The position numbers and the translations under genes were made by a program. From Gammaproteobacteria bacterium (GTDB lineage: Bacteria; Pseudomonadota; Gammaproteobacteria; JABDBA01), in contig JABDBA010000002.1 in assembly GCA_013288885.1 (NCBI GenBank), positions 147,315 to 211,314 on the forward strand: a DNA stretch of 64,000 bases. The letters are read 5' to 3'. Below, piece after piece: positions 35,841 to 45,380 of this stretch. Positions within the stretch are counted from its first letter, which is position 1. Every line of letters begins with the position of its first letter. The notes beneath the pieces are model-generated. The model was given only the letters and a program-made list of their open reading frames with translations, was not told the origin of the DNA and did no database searches.

Positions 35841-37892
35841 TTATGTGTTCTGGGTTATGCCGTGATGCTTCAACAACGCGTCGATGGTGGGTTCGCGGCG
35901 GCGGAAGGCGATGAATAATTCTAAGGCATCTTGTGAGCCGCCACGTTCTAAAATATTTTTTAAGAATGATTGACCCGTGCTCGCATCAAATACACCGTTC
36001 TCTTCAAATTTAGCAAACGCATCGCTGGCTAACATCTCTGCCCACAAATAACTGTAATAACCGGCGCTGTAACCGCCGGCAAAAATATGCGAAAAACTAT
36101 GCTGAAAGCGATTATAAGCAGGCACGGGAATTACTGAAATCGTAGCGCGTATTTCATCGAGTAATGTTTGAACTTGTTTTGCATCTTTGCTAGGCGCAAA
36201 TTCCATATGTAAACGAAAATCAAATAAAGCAAATTCCAATTGGCGTAACAAATGCAAACCGGTGTGAAAATGTTTGGCATCGATCATCCGTTGTGCCAAA
36301 TTTTCCGGCAGATGTTCGCCGGTTTCATAATGACTGCTGATTGCTTTTAACACGGATTTTTCCCAGGTAAAAAACTCCATAAATTGACTGGGTAATTCCA
36401 CGGCATCCCATTGCACACCATTAATACCAGAAACCCCAGCATATTCAATTTTGGTCAACATATGATGTAAACCATGACCAAACTCATGAAACAAAGTAAC
36501 GATTTCATCGTGGGTAAAAAGCGCAGGCTTACCAGCGTTGGGTGGCGTGAGGTTGCAGGTGAGATAAGCAATCGGTGTCTGCACCGTGCCATCGTGATAA
36601 CGCATACGATCGCAATAATTATCCATCCACGCGCCGCCGCGTTTGTGGGGGCGGGCATATAAATCTAAATAAAATTGGCCACGCAACTCATTTTTTTGAT
36701 CGCGAATTTCAAAAAAGCGCACATCCGGGTGCCAAGCGACCACATTTTTAATTTCTTGCACATTAATATTATATAAACGTGTAACTAACTCAAAAAGACC
36801 TGTTAATACTTTTTCTTCCGGAAAATAAGGGCGTAACGACTCATCGCTGATACCATAATCTTTTTCGCGCAATTTTTCACTGGCGTAAGCGACGTCCCAT
36901 GGTTTGAGGTCGGCAATGCCGAGTTGTTGTTTTGCAAATTGAGCAAGCTCTTGCAATTCTTGTAATGCTTTAGGGCGCACGGTGTCGATAAGCTGTTGTA
37001 AAAAATCTAATACTTGCTGTGGTTTTTTAACCATCTTGGTAGTGAGTGATAATTCGGCATAATGTTTAAAGCCAAGCAATTGACTCAATTCGTTGCGTAA
37101 TTGCAAAATCTCTGTCATGACTTTGGTGTTATCAAATTTGCCTGCGTTGGGGCCTTGATCAGAAGCGCGTGTCACATACGCTTGATACATCGTTTCACGT
37201 AAAGTGCGCTCGTGTGCATAACTGATCACCGCGTAGTAAGAAGGGAATTCCAAAGTAAATAACCAGCCGTCTAAATTTTTTTGTTGCGCAGTCGCGCGTG
37301 CTTGGGTAATAGCGTGTGCGGGAATGCCTGCTAACTCTTTTTCATCGGTGATATGTTTGGTCCAGCCCTGCGTTGCATCTAAAATATTTTCTTCAAAATG
37401 GTTGGTTTGTTGTGCCAGTTGCGTTTGAATTTCGGCATAACGTTGTTTTTCTTTAGGTGGTAAAGCGACACCGCTCAAACGAAAATCGCGTAATTGATCT
37501 TGAATCAATTTTTGTTGCGCAATATCTAATTTTTTATAAGCAGCACTTGTTGCCAGTGCCTCAAACGCTTGATACAAGGTTTCGTTTTGTTCAATTTCAG
37601 TGGAATAAGCAGTCAATTTTGGTAAGCAAGCCTGATAAGCGGTGCGTAATTTATCGGTTTGTGCGACGGCATGTAAATGAGTGATGGGGGACCAATATTT
37701 TTGTAACCGATCATCTAAAATTTCGAGCGGATAAACTAAATCATCATACGTATAAGTTTGCGAATGAGCGAGCAGTGCAGCAATACGGGCGCGGTTTTCA
37801 TTCAGTAATTGATCTAAATTAGTTGCAATATTTTCTGGGTGAATATTTTTAAAATCGGGGAGTTGTTCATTTTTGACCAGGGAATTTTTCAT
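35841..37892 (-). CDS. prlC: Oligopeptidase A (M3 metallopeptidase)
   Basis: A cytoplasmic zinc peptidase that degrades short peptides, including cleaved signal peptides. The zinc motif is in TLFHEFGHGLHHML near residue 470 (HExxH). Other family blocks are YLDLYARPHKRGGAWMD and FSHIFAGGYSAGYYSYLWAE. Length 683 residues matches PrlC. The upstream ruvX stop lies two bases before the prlC start. Confidence 0.95.
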   Translation of the reverse strand: MKNSLVKNEQLPDFKNIHPENIATNLDQLLNENRARIAALLAHSQTYTYDDLVYPLEILDDRLQKYWSPITHLHAVAQTDKLRTAYQACLPKLTAYSTEIEQNETLYQAFEALATSAAYKKLDIAQQKLIQDQLRDFRLSGVALPPKEKQRYAEIQTQLAQQTNHFEENILDATQGWTKHITDEKELAGIPAHAITQARATAQQKNLDGWLFTLEFPSYYAVISYAHERTLRETMYQAYVTRASDQGPNAGKFDNTKVMTEILQLRNELSQLLGFKHYAELSLTTKMVKKPQQVLDFLQQLIDTVRPKALQELQELAQFAKQQLGIADLKPWDVAYASEKLREKDYGISDESLRPYFPEEKVLTGLFELVTRLYNINVQEIKNVVAWHPDVRFFEIRDQKNELRGQFYLDLYARPHKRGGAWMDNYCDRMRYHDGTVQTPIAYLTCNLTPPNAGKPALFTHDEIVTLFHEFGHGLHHMLTKIEYAGVSGINGVQWDAVELPSQFMEFFTWEKSVLKAISSHYETGEHLPENLAQRMIDAKHFHTGLHLLRQLEFALFDFRLHMEFAPSKDAKQVQTLLDEIRATISVIPVPAYNRFQHSFSHIFAGGYSAGYYSYLWAEMLASDAFAKFEENGVFDASTGQSFLKNILERGGSQDALELFIAFRRREPTIDALLKHHGITQNT

Positions 37893-37893
37893 G

Positions 37894-38310
37894 TTAATGA
37901 TCTCGTAACCAGTTTTCTAAAATTAATTGGGCAGAAGTGCTATCGATGGCGTCTTTGGTTAATGCTTTATAACCGCCTTGTTCAAACAAACGCGAGCGTG
38001 CTTCTACGGTGGATAATCTTTCGTCGACATGATACACCGGTATTTGATAATGTGCTCGCAATTGCTCAGTAAATTCAGTCGCGCGATGGGTGAGGGGTTG
38101 TTCACTGCCATCCATCCTGATGGGAATGCCAACGACCAAAGCATTGGGTTTCCACGTTGCGATCAATTTATCCAGTGCATCCCAATCCGGTATTCCTTGC
38201 CGTGCGCTAATGCTTTTTAAAGGTCGTGCAGTACGTGTTAAGGTTTGCCCGATGGCAACGCCGATATATTTTAAACCGTAATCAAAACCAAGGAGGACTT
38301 GTTCAAGCAT
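37894..38310 (-). CDS. ruvX: YqgF/RuvX Holliday junction resolvase-like protein
   Basis: About 138 residues with an RNase H-like fold: GFDYGLKYIGVAIGQ at the start, VVGIPIRMDGSEQ in the middle, VDERLSTVEA near 100 and DAIDSTSAQLILENWL at the end. The acidic site residues are present. Members act in pre-16S rRNA 5'-end processing and resemble resolvases. The start is taken at 38310, overlapping the yqgE stop by eight bases, as in the usual yqgE-ruvX pair. Confidence 0.93.
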   Translation of the reverse strand: MLEQVLLGFDYGLKYIGVAIGQTLTRTARPLKSISARQGIPDWDALDKLIATWKPNALVVGIPIRMDGSEQPLTHRATEFTEQLRAHYQIPVYHVDERLSTVEARSRLFEQGGYKALTKDAIDSTSAQLILENWLRDH

Positions 38311-38866
38311 GACCAATACTACTCGAAAGGTTATTGATATCAATACCTAAGGCACGCACTGCTGCATCCCAACGGTCGGGTAGCGGTGTGTTAAAGAGGA
38401 TATCGGGGGTGGCGGGGCACACTAACCACATATTGCTGACTATTTCTTTTTCTAATTGACCAGCGACCCAACTCGCATAGCCTAATGATACGACGACGTT
38501 TGAAGGCCCTAAGTTTTGCGCAATCGCTTGTAAAATATCACGCGAAGTCGTAACAGAAATTTCGCTGCTCATCTCTAAGGTAGATCGCCAATTGCCCCCG
38601 GGGGTATGTAACACAAAGCCACGTTCCGGATGCAACGGCCCACCGCATAGCACCGGAAATGTATCAGCATTTGCGTTAGTCGATTCAATATCCATTTGTT
38701 TGAACACCTCAATAAGGTTAATATCAAGCGGGCGATTAATCACAATGCCGATGGCACCGTTTTCGTTGTGCTCGCAGATATAAGTTACGCTATGCGAAAA
38801 GTAGGGGTCTACCAACGACGGCATAGCGATTAAAAGATGGTTAGTTAAAAATGTTGCTGTTGTCAT
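38303..38866 (-). CDS. YqgE/AlgH family protein
   Basis: A 187-residue UPF0301 protein: LLIAMPSLVDPYFSHSVTYICEHNENGAIGIVINRP (residues 11-46, split here) and LCGGPLHPERGFVLH, then SLGYASWVAGQLEKEI. The molecular role is unclear, and older work linked AlgH to alginate regulation in Pseudomonas. It forms a pair with ruvX, as is typical. Confidence 0.92.
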   Translation of the reverse strand: MTTATFLTNHLLIAMPSLVDPYFSHSVTYICEHNENGAIGIVINRPLDINLIEVFKQMDIESTNANADTFPVLCGGPLHPERGFVLHTPGGNWRSTLEMSSEISVTTSRDILQAIAQNLGPSNVVVSLGYASWVAGQLEKEIVSNMWLVCPATPDILFNTPLPDRWDAAVRALGIDINNLSSSIGHA

Positions 38867-39016
38867 AGACTGCGCCTGCGCAAATTTTTAGTGGTTCTAA
38901 TATAATAATAGTTGGTCTTGGGCGGCTTTTTAGTTTTTTTAACGATATCAGACAGAATTATTTACTTACATAGCTGCTTTATACCTATTTTTTAACGATT
39001 TAGCAAAGGGTTTTAT

Positions 39017-39487
39017 ATGCGAATTGGACATGGCTTTGATGCACACCGTTTTCAAGCGGGCAGGCGTTTAATATTAGGGGGAGTGGAAATCGCTCACCAC
39101 GCGGGCATGGAGGCCTATTCAGACGGTGATGTAGTATTGCACGCACTATGTGATGCCTTGTTAGGTGCGGCGGCGTTGGGTGATATAGGGCAGCATTTTC
39201 CCGATACCGATAAAAAATGGCAGGGCGCTGATAGTCGGTTATTCTTGCGCCATGTCTATGATTTACTAGAACAGCGGGGCTATAGCATAACGAATGTGGA
39301 TATAACCATCGTTGCGCAAGTGCCAAAATTAGCGCCTTATCGCGTGCATATGTGCGCCAATATAGCGGCAGATTTAAAGGTAACAATTGATCAAGTAAAT
39401 GTGAAAGCAACAACGACAGAGCAGATGGGTTTTACAGGTAGAGAAGAAGGCATTGCAGCGTTTGCTGTAGTTCTGTTGAATTACTAA
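39017..39487 (+). CDS. ispF: 2-C-methyl-D-erythritol 2,4-cyclodiphosphate synthase
   Basis: IspF forms the cyclic diphosphate intermediate in the MEP isoprenoid pathway. Zinc ligands Asp8 and His10 lie in [12 protein letters not shown], and His42 lies in [27 protein letters not shown] and [17 protein letters not shown] are also family blocks. Length 156 residues is normal. It stands without ispD here. AAAGGG precedes the start. Confidence 0.96.
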   Translation: MRIGHGFDAHRFQAGRRLILGGVEIAHHAGMEAYSDGDVVLHALCDALLGAAALGDIGQHFPDTDKKWQGADSRLFLRHVYDLLEQRGYSITNVDITIVAQVPKLAPYRVHMCANIAADLKVTIDQVNVKATTTEQMGFTGREEGIAAFAVVLLNY

Positions 39488-39491
39488 AGAT

Positions 39492-39578
39492 TGGTACCGA
39501 GGGTCGGAATCGAACCGACACGGTGTCACCACCACCGGATTTTGAGTCCGGCGCGTCTACCAGTTCCGCCACCCCGGC
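39492..39578 (-). tRNA. tRNA-Leu (anticodon CAA)
   Basis: Read on the minus strand, the 87-nt sequence begins GCCGGGGTGGCGGAACTGG and folds into a class II tRNA with a long variable arm. The anticodon loop is CTCAAAA, giving CAA (39542-39544) for UUG codons. The T arm GGTTCGATTCC is present and the 3' CCA is encoded. The acceptor stem has a G-U first pair and a second G-U pair. Confidence 0.95.
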
Positions 39579-39636
39579 AATCTTCCGAAAGGTTATAGCA
39601 GAGTAGTGCGCCGGTCAACCTATAAAACAAAATTCT

Positions 39637-40119
39637 CTAACAGCCTGTAGTTACAAGAGTAGCAATGGGTTGTACAGTTGATGCTACAGTTGCTCCTGCG
39701 CTGCTATCAGCATAAGTGAGCGAGCAATTAGGTTGATTGGTGGTAAAAGTGAAAGGTACCACCTGAGCAGCAGGTGTTCCAAGCACAAAACCAGAAAAAT
39801 TATTTAAAGCGGTACCGATACCTCCTGATGAGGCAGATGGTGCTCCCGTGCCAGGTACTACTGCAACAGAAATATTGTCCATCGTAATTGTCGCAACATT
39901 TGCGGTTGTTGCAGTGTTTCCTTCAGCTCTATATTCGGCTTCTGCCAGAATTACTGCGCTATTAATAGCACCTTGTAAACCACTGAGGGATGCTTTACGC
40001 GCATTGCTGGTTTGGTTAATGAAGCGGGGGATAGCTACTGCAGCTAAGATACCGATAAGAACGATAACGACGATAAGTTCGACTAAGGTAAAACCTGCGG
40101 ATGCAGATGGTTTCTTCAT
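39637..40119 (-). CDS. MSHA-type major pilin paralog 2
   Basis: About 160 residues. A short leader (MKKPSASAG) precedes the type IV prepilin cut site G-FTLVELIVVIVLIGILAAV and the N-terminal helix. The start is placed at 40119, eight bases after AAGGA. The C-terminus holds a Cys pair (NCSLTYAD ... TTGC) as in MshA-type pilins. It is a close paralog of the gene at 40280-40762: most of the protein aligns without gaps. The gene before it on the chromosome is tRNA-Leu. Confidence 0.88.
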   Translation of the reverse strand: MKKPSASAGFTLVELIVVIVLIGILAAVAIPRFINQTSNARKASLSGLQGAINSAVILAEAEYRAEGNTATTANVATITMDNISVAVVPGTGAPSASSGGIGTALNNFSGFVLGTPAAQVVPFTFTTNQPNCSLTYADSSAGATVASTVQPIATLVTTGC

Positions 40120-40279
40120 ATGAATATTCCTTATAACCCTTGAAATTAACAAATTTCACTCTGCAGAGTGCTACTGGGTCTCTTCAAAGTGAGTCCATAT
40201 TGCAGGAAGCCTACCCACAATCTTTTATAATATAGTACAAAAATAAATTATATTCTAGTAATAAATTAAAGTTTGTGTT

Positions 40280-40762
40280 TTAGCAGCCTGTCACAATAGG
40301 TGTTGCGATAGGCTGGGCAGTTGCCGGTGTGGCTGTTCCTAAGTTGTTATCCGCATAGGTGAGCGAACAAGTGGGTTGATTGGTTGTTAGAGTAAAAGGT
40401 ATGACCCCCGCAGTAGGAGTGCCAATAACAAAACCAGTATAATTATTTAAAGCGGTGCCGATGCCTGCTACTGAGGCGGATGGTGCGCCTGAGCCAGGTA
40501 CTACCGAAACAGTCACATTATCCATGGTTATTGTTCTAACCAGGCTGGTGGTTGCACTGTTTCCTTCTGCGCGGTATTCAGCTTCTGACAAAATCACTGC
40601 GCTGTTAACAGCGCCCGCTAGCCCATTTAAGGAGGCTTTACGCGCATTGCTGGTTTGATTGATGAAGCGGGGGATGGCCACCGCCGCTAAAATACCGATA
40701 AGAACAATAACCACGATAAGTTCGACGAGGGTAAAACCTGCTGCTAAGTTTTTGGTTTTCAA
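40280..40762 (-). CDS. MSHA-type major pilin paralog 1
   Basis: 160 residues with leader KTKNLAAG, then the FTLVELIVVIVLIGILAAV helix. The body has a Cys pair (PTCSLTYAD ... VTGC) and is nearly the same as the neighbouring pilin. The start is a TTG at 40762 with AAGGA nine bases before it, since no ATG gives the right leader length. It would form the shaft of the MSHA pilus. Confidence 0.87.
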   Translation of the reverse strand: MKTKNLAAGFTLVELIVVIVLIGILAAVAIPRFINQTSNARKASLNGLAGAVNSAVILSEAEYRAEGNSATTSLVRTITMDNVTVSVVPGSGAPSASVAGIGTALNNYTGFVIGTPTAGVIPFTLTTNQPTCSLTYADNNLGTATPATAQPIATPIVTGC

Positions 40763-40843
40763 TGTTCCGTTTCCTTGAAATTAATGCATGAGTTTTTCAA
40801 AATATAATACAAAAAAAGTTTAAATACCATATCTGAGTTTAGA

Positions 40844-42463
40844 TCAATTCTCATTCCATGCCGCTTGTGGTTGGCCAGTCGGGGTGACAATAGAAACACT
40901 ATTATATTGCACATTGGGTGCATTAGTAGTGATGCCCGCTGGAACGTTGATCCAAGTCGTTCCGTTATAATGGAGGAAGGCTTTAGCAGCGCCGACGGCC
41001 CAGCAGTCGGTGGGTGTGGCACAGGTAACGCTCAGTAGATTGGCAGTTCCAGTAGTGGGAGCGGCAAAGCGGCTCCAAGCAGTTCCATTCCAATGTAAGA
41101 TTAAATCTTCTGCTGCATTAACCACACCTACTACCCAACAATCCGTAGTGCTGTTACAGAAGATGCCATTATAATTAACACTGGGCATACCAGTCGCTAC
41201 CGAATTGCTCCAAGCTCCGTTATAGTGGGCAAACGTATTGTTTGCTCCCACCGCCCAACAATCAGTGGTGCTATTACAAAATACACCCTTGAATATGTTT
41301 CCTGTGAGTCCGCCTGGGTTAGAAGTGCTCCAGCTTCCTGTCCAATGATAAAAAACATTATTAGCACCTGCTCTGTCACCTACTGCCCAGCAATCTGTAC
41401 TGCGGTCACAATTAATGGCATAAAGATCATTATCTACTCCACCAGTGATTGAAGTGGTTTGTGACCAGGTTGTTCCATTCCAATTCACTATTGCTGGTAT
41501 CGTGCCAGAAGCATTACCTACTGCATGACAATCGTTGCTGGCATTACAATAAACACCATTATAGATGAGATTGGGTACAGTAGTCGCTACCGACGTCCAA
41601 GCATTTCCTGACCAATGTAAAAAAATTCTTGCATTGCCCACTGCCCAACCGTCAGCATAAGAAATCATGGAGACACTATTTAGAGTTTGCGCTCCGGCAA
41701 GAGTGGGCAGACTGTTCCATATAACTTCTCCACCCGTTGCATTATCTCTATTCCAGTGTGCGATACCATAGTTGGCCGTGTTAACTCCTACCGCGAATGC
41801 TTCTTGCAATTGCACCGCTTCAGCAATATTACGTTTTCCATACGGGTCTGCGGCATTAACACCCGTGGGAGAGGTTGTAGTGGGTACGCCTCCTAGCGAA
41901 CTGTTGATATTACATTGATATTGCCCTATTGCAGCACCACCAGCCGCAACAGTGCCGGTGACATGGGTGGTTGCGGGAGTGCCATCGACACCGCGTGTGA
42001 TTCCGGTAAATTGAGTTCCGTTTGTTCCTGTGTAATTCATTAATTCTTTATCGATCATGATGCGACCTGAGGGTTGGTAGTTCGCCGTGCTGAGTACCGT
42101 AATCGTGGTTGCGGTTGCTGATAAGGGTGATGTCATATTGATGGTTGTAACTCCCCCCGTGGGGGAAGAAGGCGCCCCCGACGAAGTCACTAAATAACCG
42201 CCCGCGCCTAGCGCAGCATTAGCAATACTTAAACCATTACAAGGAGTGCGATCGGCGATATTGGGCGCTAATAATTGATGGGTAGCATCTTCTAACCCGG
42301 CAGTTGCCAGATAAAACGCTTGCGCCGATTGATAGTGATCAGAGCCCGAGCGTGAATTACTAGAAAAAAGATAAGTCGCTGCTACACCAATAAAACCAAT
42401 AAGTAGTATCAACGCAATAGCGAGAATAATTAAAAAACCTTGTTGTTTTTTCATGGTGTTCAT
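40844..42463 (-). CDS. mshP: MshP-like minor pilin with probable seven-bladed propeller
   Basis: A 539-residue protein. Residues 1-35 are a PilX/MshP-type start (KKQQGFLIILAIALILLIGF) without the usual Glu5 after the cut site. Residues about 103-180 hold a small domain (ATATTITVLSTANY ... FTGITRGVDGT) also found in phage and pilus proteins. From about 212 to the end, units of about 45 residues repeat the pattern GV-x-C-x5-DCWAVG ... HWNGTTW; counting the split first/last unit gives seven, as in a closed beta-propeller. Five units have a C-x5/6-C pair. Normal MshP is about 150 residues. It overlaps mshO in ATGA. It may be a tip adhesin. Confidence 0.82.
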   Translation of the reverse strand: MNTMKKQQGFLIILAIALILLIGFIGVAATYLFSSNSRSGSDHYQSAQAFYLATAGLEDATHQLLAPNIADRTPCNGLSIANAALGAGGYLVTSSGAPSSPTGGVTTINMTSPLSATATTITVLSTANYQPSGRIMIDKELMNYTGTNGTQFTGITRGVDGTPATTHVTGTVAAGGAAIGQYQCNINSSLGGVPTTTSPTGVNAADPYGKRNIAEAVQLQEAFAVGVNTANYGIAHWNRDNATGGEVIWNSLPTLAGAQTLNSVSMISYADGWAVGNARIFLHWSGNAWTSVATTVPNLIYNGVYCNASNDCHAVGNASGTIPAIVNWNGTTWSQTTSITGGVDNDLYAINCDRSTDCWAVGDRAGANNVFYHWTGSWSTSNPGGLTGNIFKGVFCNSTTDCWAVGANNTFAHYNGAWSNSVATGMPSVNYNGIFCNSTTDCWVVGVVNAAEDLILHWNGTAWSRFAAPTTGTANLLSVTCATPTDCWAVGAAKAFLHYNGTTWINVPAGITTNAPNVQYNSVSIVTPTGQPQAAWNEN

Positions 42464-42999
42464 GGCGCTGGGTTTAAATTTAAAGGGTTAACAGTCGTGC
42501 GAAACGTATAAATTACATTATTAAATGTAATAGTAAAATTGATGGTGACATAACGCAGCGTCAATATCTGTGCAGCAGTGAGCGGAGTGGGCGTGAGCGC
42601 TGTTCCGGTTTTGTCATAATAAGTAAAAGCAAAACTGCTCACGTTATTTGCTAACGTTTGTAAACCTAAACCTTGAAAATTATATTGCAAAAGTTTAGTG
42701 GCGAGGGTAAAGGTGTAATTGTTGGTATTGTTACTCTCATCGGTAAATATTAATTGGGTGCTGCTAGCGGTGGTAATATCTGCGGGTGATCGTACAGCAT
42801 GAATGTTGCGTTCCATATTTTCTAACGCTAAACGCCCCAGCCAATTAGCGGTAGTGAGATCTTGCCCGGTATAATAACTATTGAATCCTGCTTGTATTGC
42901 TTTACTGCTGACGGCGGCAAGAATACCCATGATCACAATCACTACGATCAATTCAATCATCGTAAAACCGCGCGCTTGTTTTGCAGTTAATTTTTGCAT
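42460..42999 (-). CDS. mshO: MshO-like minor pilin
   Basis: 179 residues with a prepilin start: leader MQKLTAKQARG, then FTMIELIVVIVIMGILAAVS. The soluble part is beta-rich without a clear Cys pair. Its place between mshD and mshP and its length match MshO, a minor pilin that primes assembly. It overlaps mshP by four bases. Confidence 0.82.
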   Translation of the reverse strand: MQKLTAKQARGFTMIELIVVIVIMGILAAVSSKAIQAGFNSYYTGQDLTTANWLGRLALENMERNIHAVRSPADITTASSTQLIFTDESNNTNNYTFTLATKLLQYNFQGLGLQTLANNVSSFAFTYYDKTGTALTPTPLTAAQILTLRYVTINFTITFNNVIYTFRTTVNPLNLNPAP

Positions 43000-43000
43000 A

Positions 43001-43411
43001 TTAATAGTTACCTACTAAACTAGTTAACACCGCTTTGGAATTGCCAGGCCCCGTAACGGTAACGACAATTTGTTTATAAGCAGCATCCCCATTGACGGTA
43101 AAAGGGCTAGTGATGACTGCCGGTGAGATTGTGTAACCCGTTGGTGCAGCCACACAAACACCTAAACCAGGGCACGGGTCGGCAGTTAGGCTGGCAAAAC
43201 CATTGATGTAACGTTGTGCTAAAATAATCTCCATACGTTCTTGCGCTAAAGCAGTGACAATGGCTTGATAATTTGGGTTAGGTGAATTTTCAAGAATAGT
43301 TTGCAGCGGCACAAAAACCGAGGCAATGACTAAGCCGACAACCACAATAAAAATAACCAGTTCGATGAGCGTAAAACCGGTTTGTTGATATGGCTGAGAA
43401 AAGTTGCGCAT
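43001..43411 (-). CDS. mshD: MshD-like minor pilin
   Basis: 136 residues. The leader MRNFSQPYQQTG precedes FTLIELVIFIVVVGLVIAS. The body has LAQERMEIILAQRYINGF and a Cys pair (DPCPGLGVC), as in MshD. It lies one base from mshO and two bases from mshC, so the four minor pilins form one operon. Confidence 0.82.
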   Translation of the reverse strand: MRNFSQPYQQTGFTLIELVIFIVVVGLVIASVFVPLQTILENSPNPNYQAIVTALAQERMEIILAQRYINGFASLTADPCPGLGVCVAAPTGYTISPAVITSPFTVNGDAAYKQIVVTVTGPGNSKAVLTSLVGNY

Positions 43412-43413
43412 AA

Positions 43414-43944
43414 TTAGGTCACCGTGACAAAGCCCGTGGTTGGGCTGATTGAAATAGTGCGTGTGCTACCGCCTGAAGTAATTTTGATGGTAGCAACAGA
43501 CGATAATGGCGTATTCACGGTAGAACTAGTATAAGCCGCATAAGGAATACCGAAATCATCAAAAAAAATCTGTTGATTAGTTGTTACGCCATTGATTGTG
43601 ATAACGCCGAAAGCGGTGTTTGACACAAATGATGTCGAAGTATTGCCAGTGACTAAGCTTGGGAGTGGCGTGCCAGGAGTGGCTTGAGTAGCAATATTAT
43701 AACTATCAGGCGTCGTAGCTGGAGTAAAAGTAATCACATAAGTTTGATTATGCGTCATCGCCAGCGATTGGGTGAAGCGGATATCGGCGGCTAATTGTTG
43801 TGCTTGTGCGCTGGGGGTGACGCCCGAACTCCAGCGTGATGCAGCATAAGCGGCGATGATGGAAAGTAGTAAGATGACTACGATGAGTTCCATCATGGTA
43901 AAGCCAGTTTGCTTGAAAAAAAATCGCATTTTATTAAATTCCAT
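43414..43944 (-). CDS. mshC: MshC-like minor pilin
   Basis: 176 residues with leader MEFNKMRFFFKQTG and the helix FTMMELIVVILLLSIIAAYAASRW. A GspH-like body follows (QLAADIRFTQSLAMTHNQTY, SIDFDDFG-like block). This fits MshC. It is the first gene of the leftward operon. The 62 bp to the divergent pilin gene at 44007 must hold both promoters. Confidence 0.82.
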   Translation of the reverse strand: MEFNKMRFFFKQTGFTMMELIVVILLLSIIAAYAASRWSSGVTPSAQAQQLAADIRFTQSLAMTHNQTYVITFTPATTPDSYNIATQATPGTPLPSLVTGNTSTSFVSNTAFGVITINGVTTNQQIFFDDFGIPYAAYTSSTVNTPLSSVATIKITSGGSTRTISISPTTGFVTVT

Positions 43945-44006
43945 TTTGTACCATATTTTATCTATGATAGATTGGTCACAGTAAAAAGCAAAGGAAGCCG
44001 CAACCC

Positions 44007-44381
44007 ATGCACAATCATTCTACTGATGGTTTTACCATTATCGAACTCATCGTCGTTATTGTTGTTATTGGTATTTTAGCCGCTATTGCGATTCCCCGCT
44101 ACATAAGTTTGAATTCACGCGCAAATACTCAATCGACCAACAATGTGGCGGCGGCCTTGGCGGCGGCCAGCGCGGCTAATTTTGCGGCACGCACTGCCAA
44201 TGTGGCCGTTGGAGCAACAATTACCAACTGCACAGGCATTCCTGCTTTATTGCCGGGTGCGGCGTTGCCCGCAGGTTATACGGTGACATCAACTGCGCTG
44301 AGCAATGGTGTAGGCGCAAATTGTACTTTGACAGGGCCTGGTGGTGCGGTAACATTTAGGGGCATAGGCATCACGCCTTAA
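44007..44381 (+). CDS. MshB/MshA-like prepilin
   Basis: 124 residues. Leader MHNHSTDG, then FTIIELIVVIVVIGILAAIAIPRY, and a Cys pair (NCTGIPALLP ... ANCTLTG). It is shorter than the two paired pilins across the divide and Ala-rich in the middle. It may be MshB or a shaft variant. AAGGAAG lies about 10 bases before the start. It heads the rightward machine operon. Confidence 0.82.
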   Translation: MHNHSTDGFTIIELIVVIVVIGILAAIAIPRYISLNSRANTQSTNNVAAALAAASAANFAARTANVAVGATITNCTGIPALLPGAALPAGYTVTSTALSNGVGANCTLTGPGGAVTFRGIGITP

Positions 44382-44404
44382 ATCTAAGGAAATAGTTAAA
44401 CTAT

Positions 44405-45376
44405 ATGTCAAAAATATTTTCATTGGATGAGATTAAACGTATCTTCAAGCGCGGACAACCAAAATCGACGCTGCCAGGCTTGTGCAGTATTAGTTTCAGC
44501 ACAGAGGGGCTGGCATTGGCTTATGTGCTCCCCAGTGTAAAAGGGCCAGTTTTACAACATTGTCAGTTTGTTGCTTGTGCAATCACCGAGCAATTATCTG
44601 TTTTGACTTCCCTGGTAGCAGAACACAATTTACAAGGTGTTGCGTGTTCTTGGTTATTGCAACCGGCAGATTATAAAATATTGTCAGTAGCCGCATTACC
44701 CGTTGAGCCGAGTGAAATGGCGGCGGCTTTATCTTGGAATATCAAAGATTTGATTGACTTCCCGGTTGCCGATGCGGCCATTGACTATTTTGCCGCCCCT
44801 GCGGCTACGACGATTGGTAATAAACCAAACAACTTAAATGTAGTAGTAACACATCGTAATCAATTGCAAAAAATCGCTGAAGTGGTGCAAGCCAGTGGTC
44901 TTATATTAACCACGATTGATATTCCAGAATTAGCCTTACGTAATTGTGCCATGTTGTTTGATAAAGAAGAAAAAGGATTAACCTTGATCTGGACAAACGG
45001 CAGTGACAATTTATTAGTGATAGTCCGTCAAGGTTGTTTATATCATTCACGCAATATTATACAGCCCAATTTAACCTTGCTTGCAGCTGAAATAACCGCA
45101 ACCCTGAATGAATCACAAGAAAAATTATTAGAAAGATTTATTTTAGATGTACAGCGATCGATGGATTATTATCAAAGCCAACTGCATCAACCCGCGCTAA
45201 CTAAAATGTTAATCACACTCAAACAACCACAACTGCTGGAATACTTGACGGCAAATTTAGTGGGCAAAGTAGAGGAATTAGATCTGCGATCTGTTTTAAC
45301 CACGCAATTGGAGTTGAATGAGGAATTACAAACGCATTGTTTAGCTGTTATCGGGGGCGCGTTACGCGAAATATAA
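44405..45376 (+). CDS. mshI: MshI, PilM-like pilus assembly protein
   Basis: 323 residues with an actin-like ATPase/PilM outline: an early strand GLCSISFSTEGLALAYVL, then VTHRNQLQKIAEVVQASGLILTTIDIPELALRN in the middle and a final CLAVIGGALRE. MshI joins the inner-membrane alignment complex on the cytoplasmic side. It is followed by the PilN- and PilO-like genes with gaps of a few bases. Confidence 0.82.
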   Translation: MSKIFSLDEIKRIFKRGQPKSTLPGLCSISFSTEGLALAYVLPSVKGPVLQHCQFVACAITEQLSVLTSLVAEHNLQGVACSWLLQPADYKILSVAALPVEPSEMAAALSWNIKDLIDFPVADAAIDYFAAPAATTIGNKPNNLNVVVTHRNQLQKIAEVVQASGLILTTIDIPELALRNCAMLFDKEEKGLTLIWTNGSDNLLVIVRQGCLYHSRNIIQPNLTLLAAEITATLNESQEKLLERFILDVQRSMDYYQSQLHQPALTKMLITLKQPQLLEYLTANLVGKVEELDLRSVLTTQLELNEELQTHCLAVIGGALREI

Positions 45377-45380
45377 ACCT

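Noticed and set aside
39000..39413. 137-codon frame opposite ispF
   Set aside because: Shadow of a certain gene; ispF motifs are complete on the plus strand.
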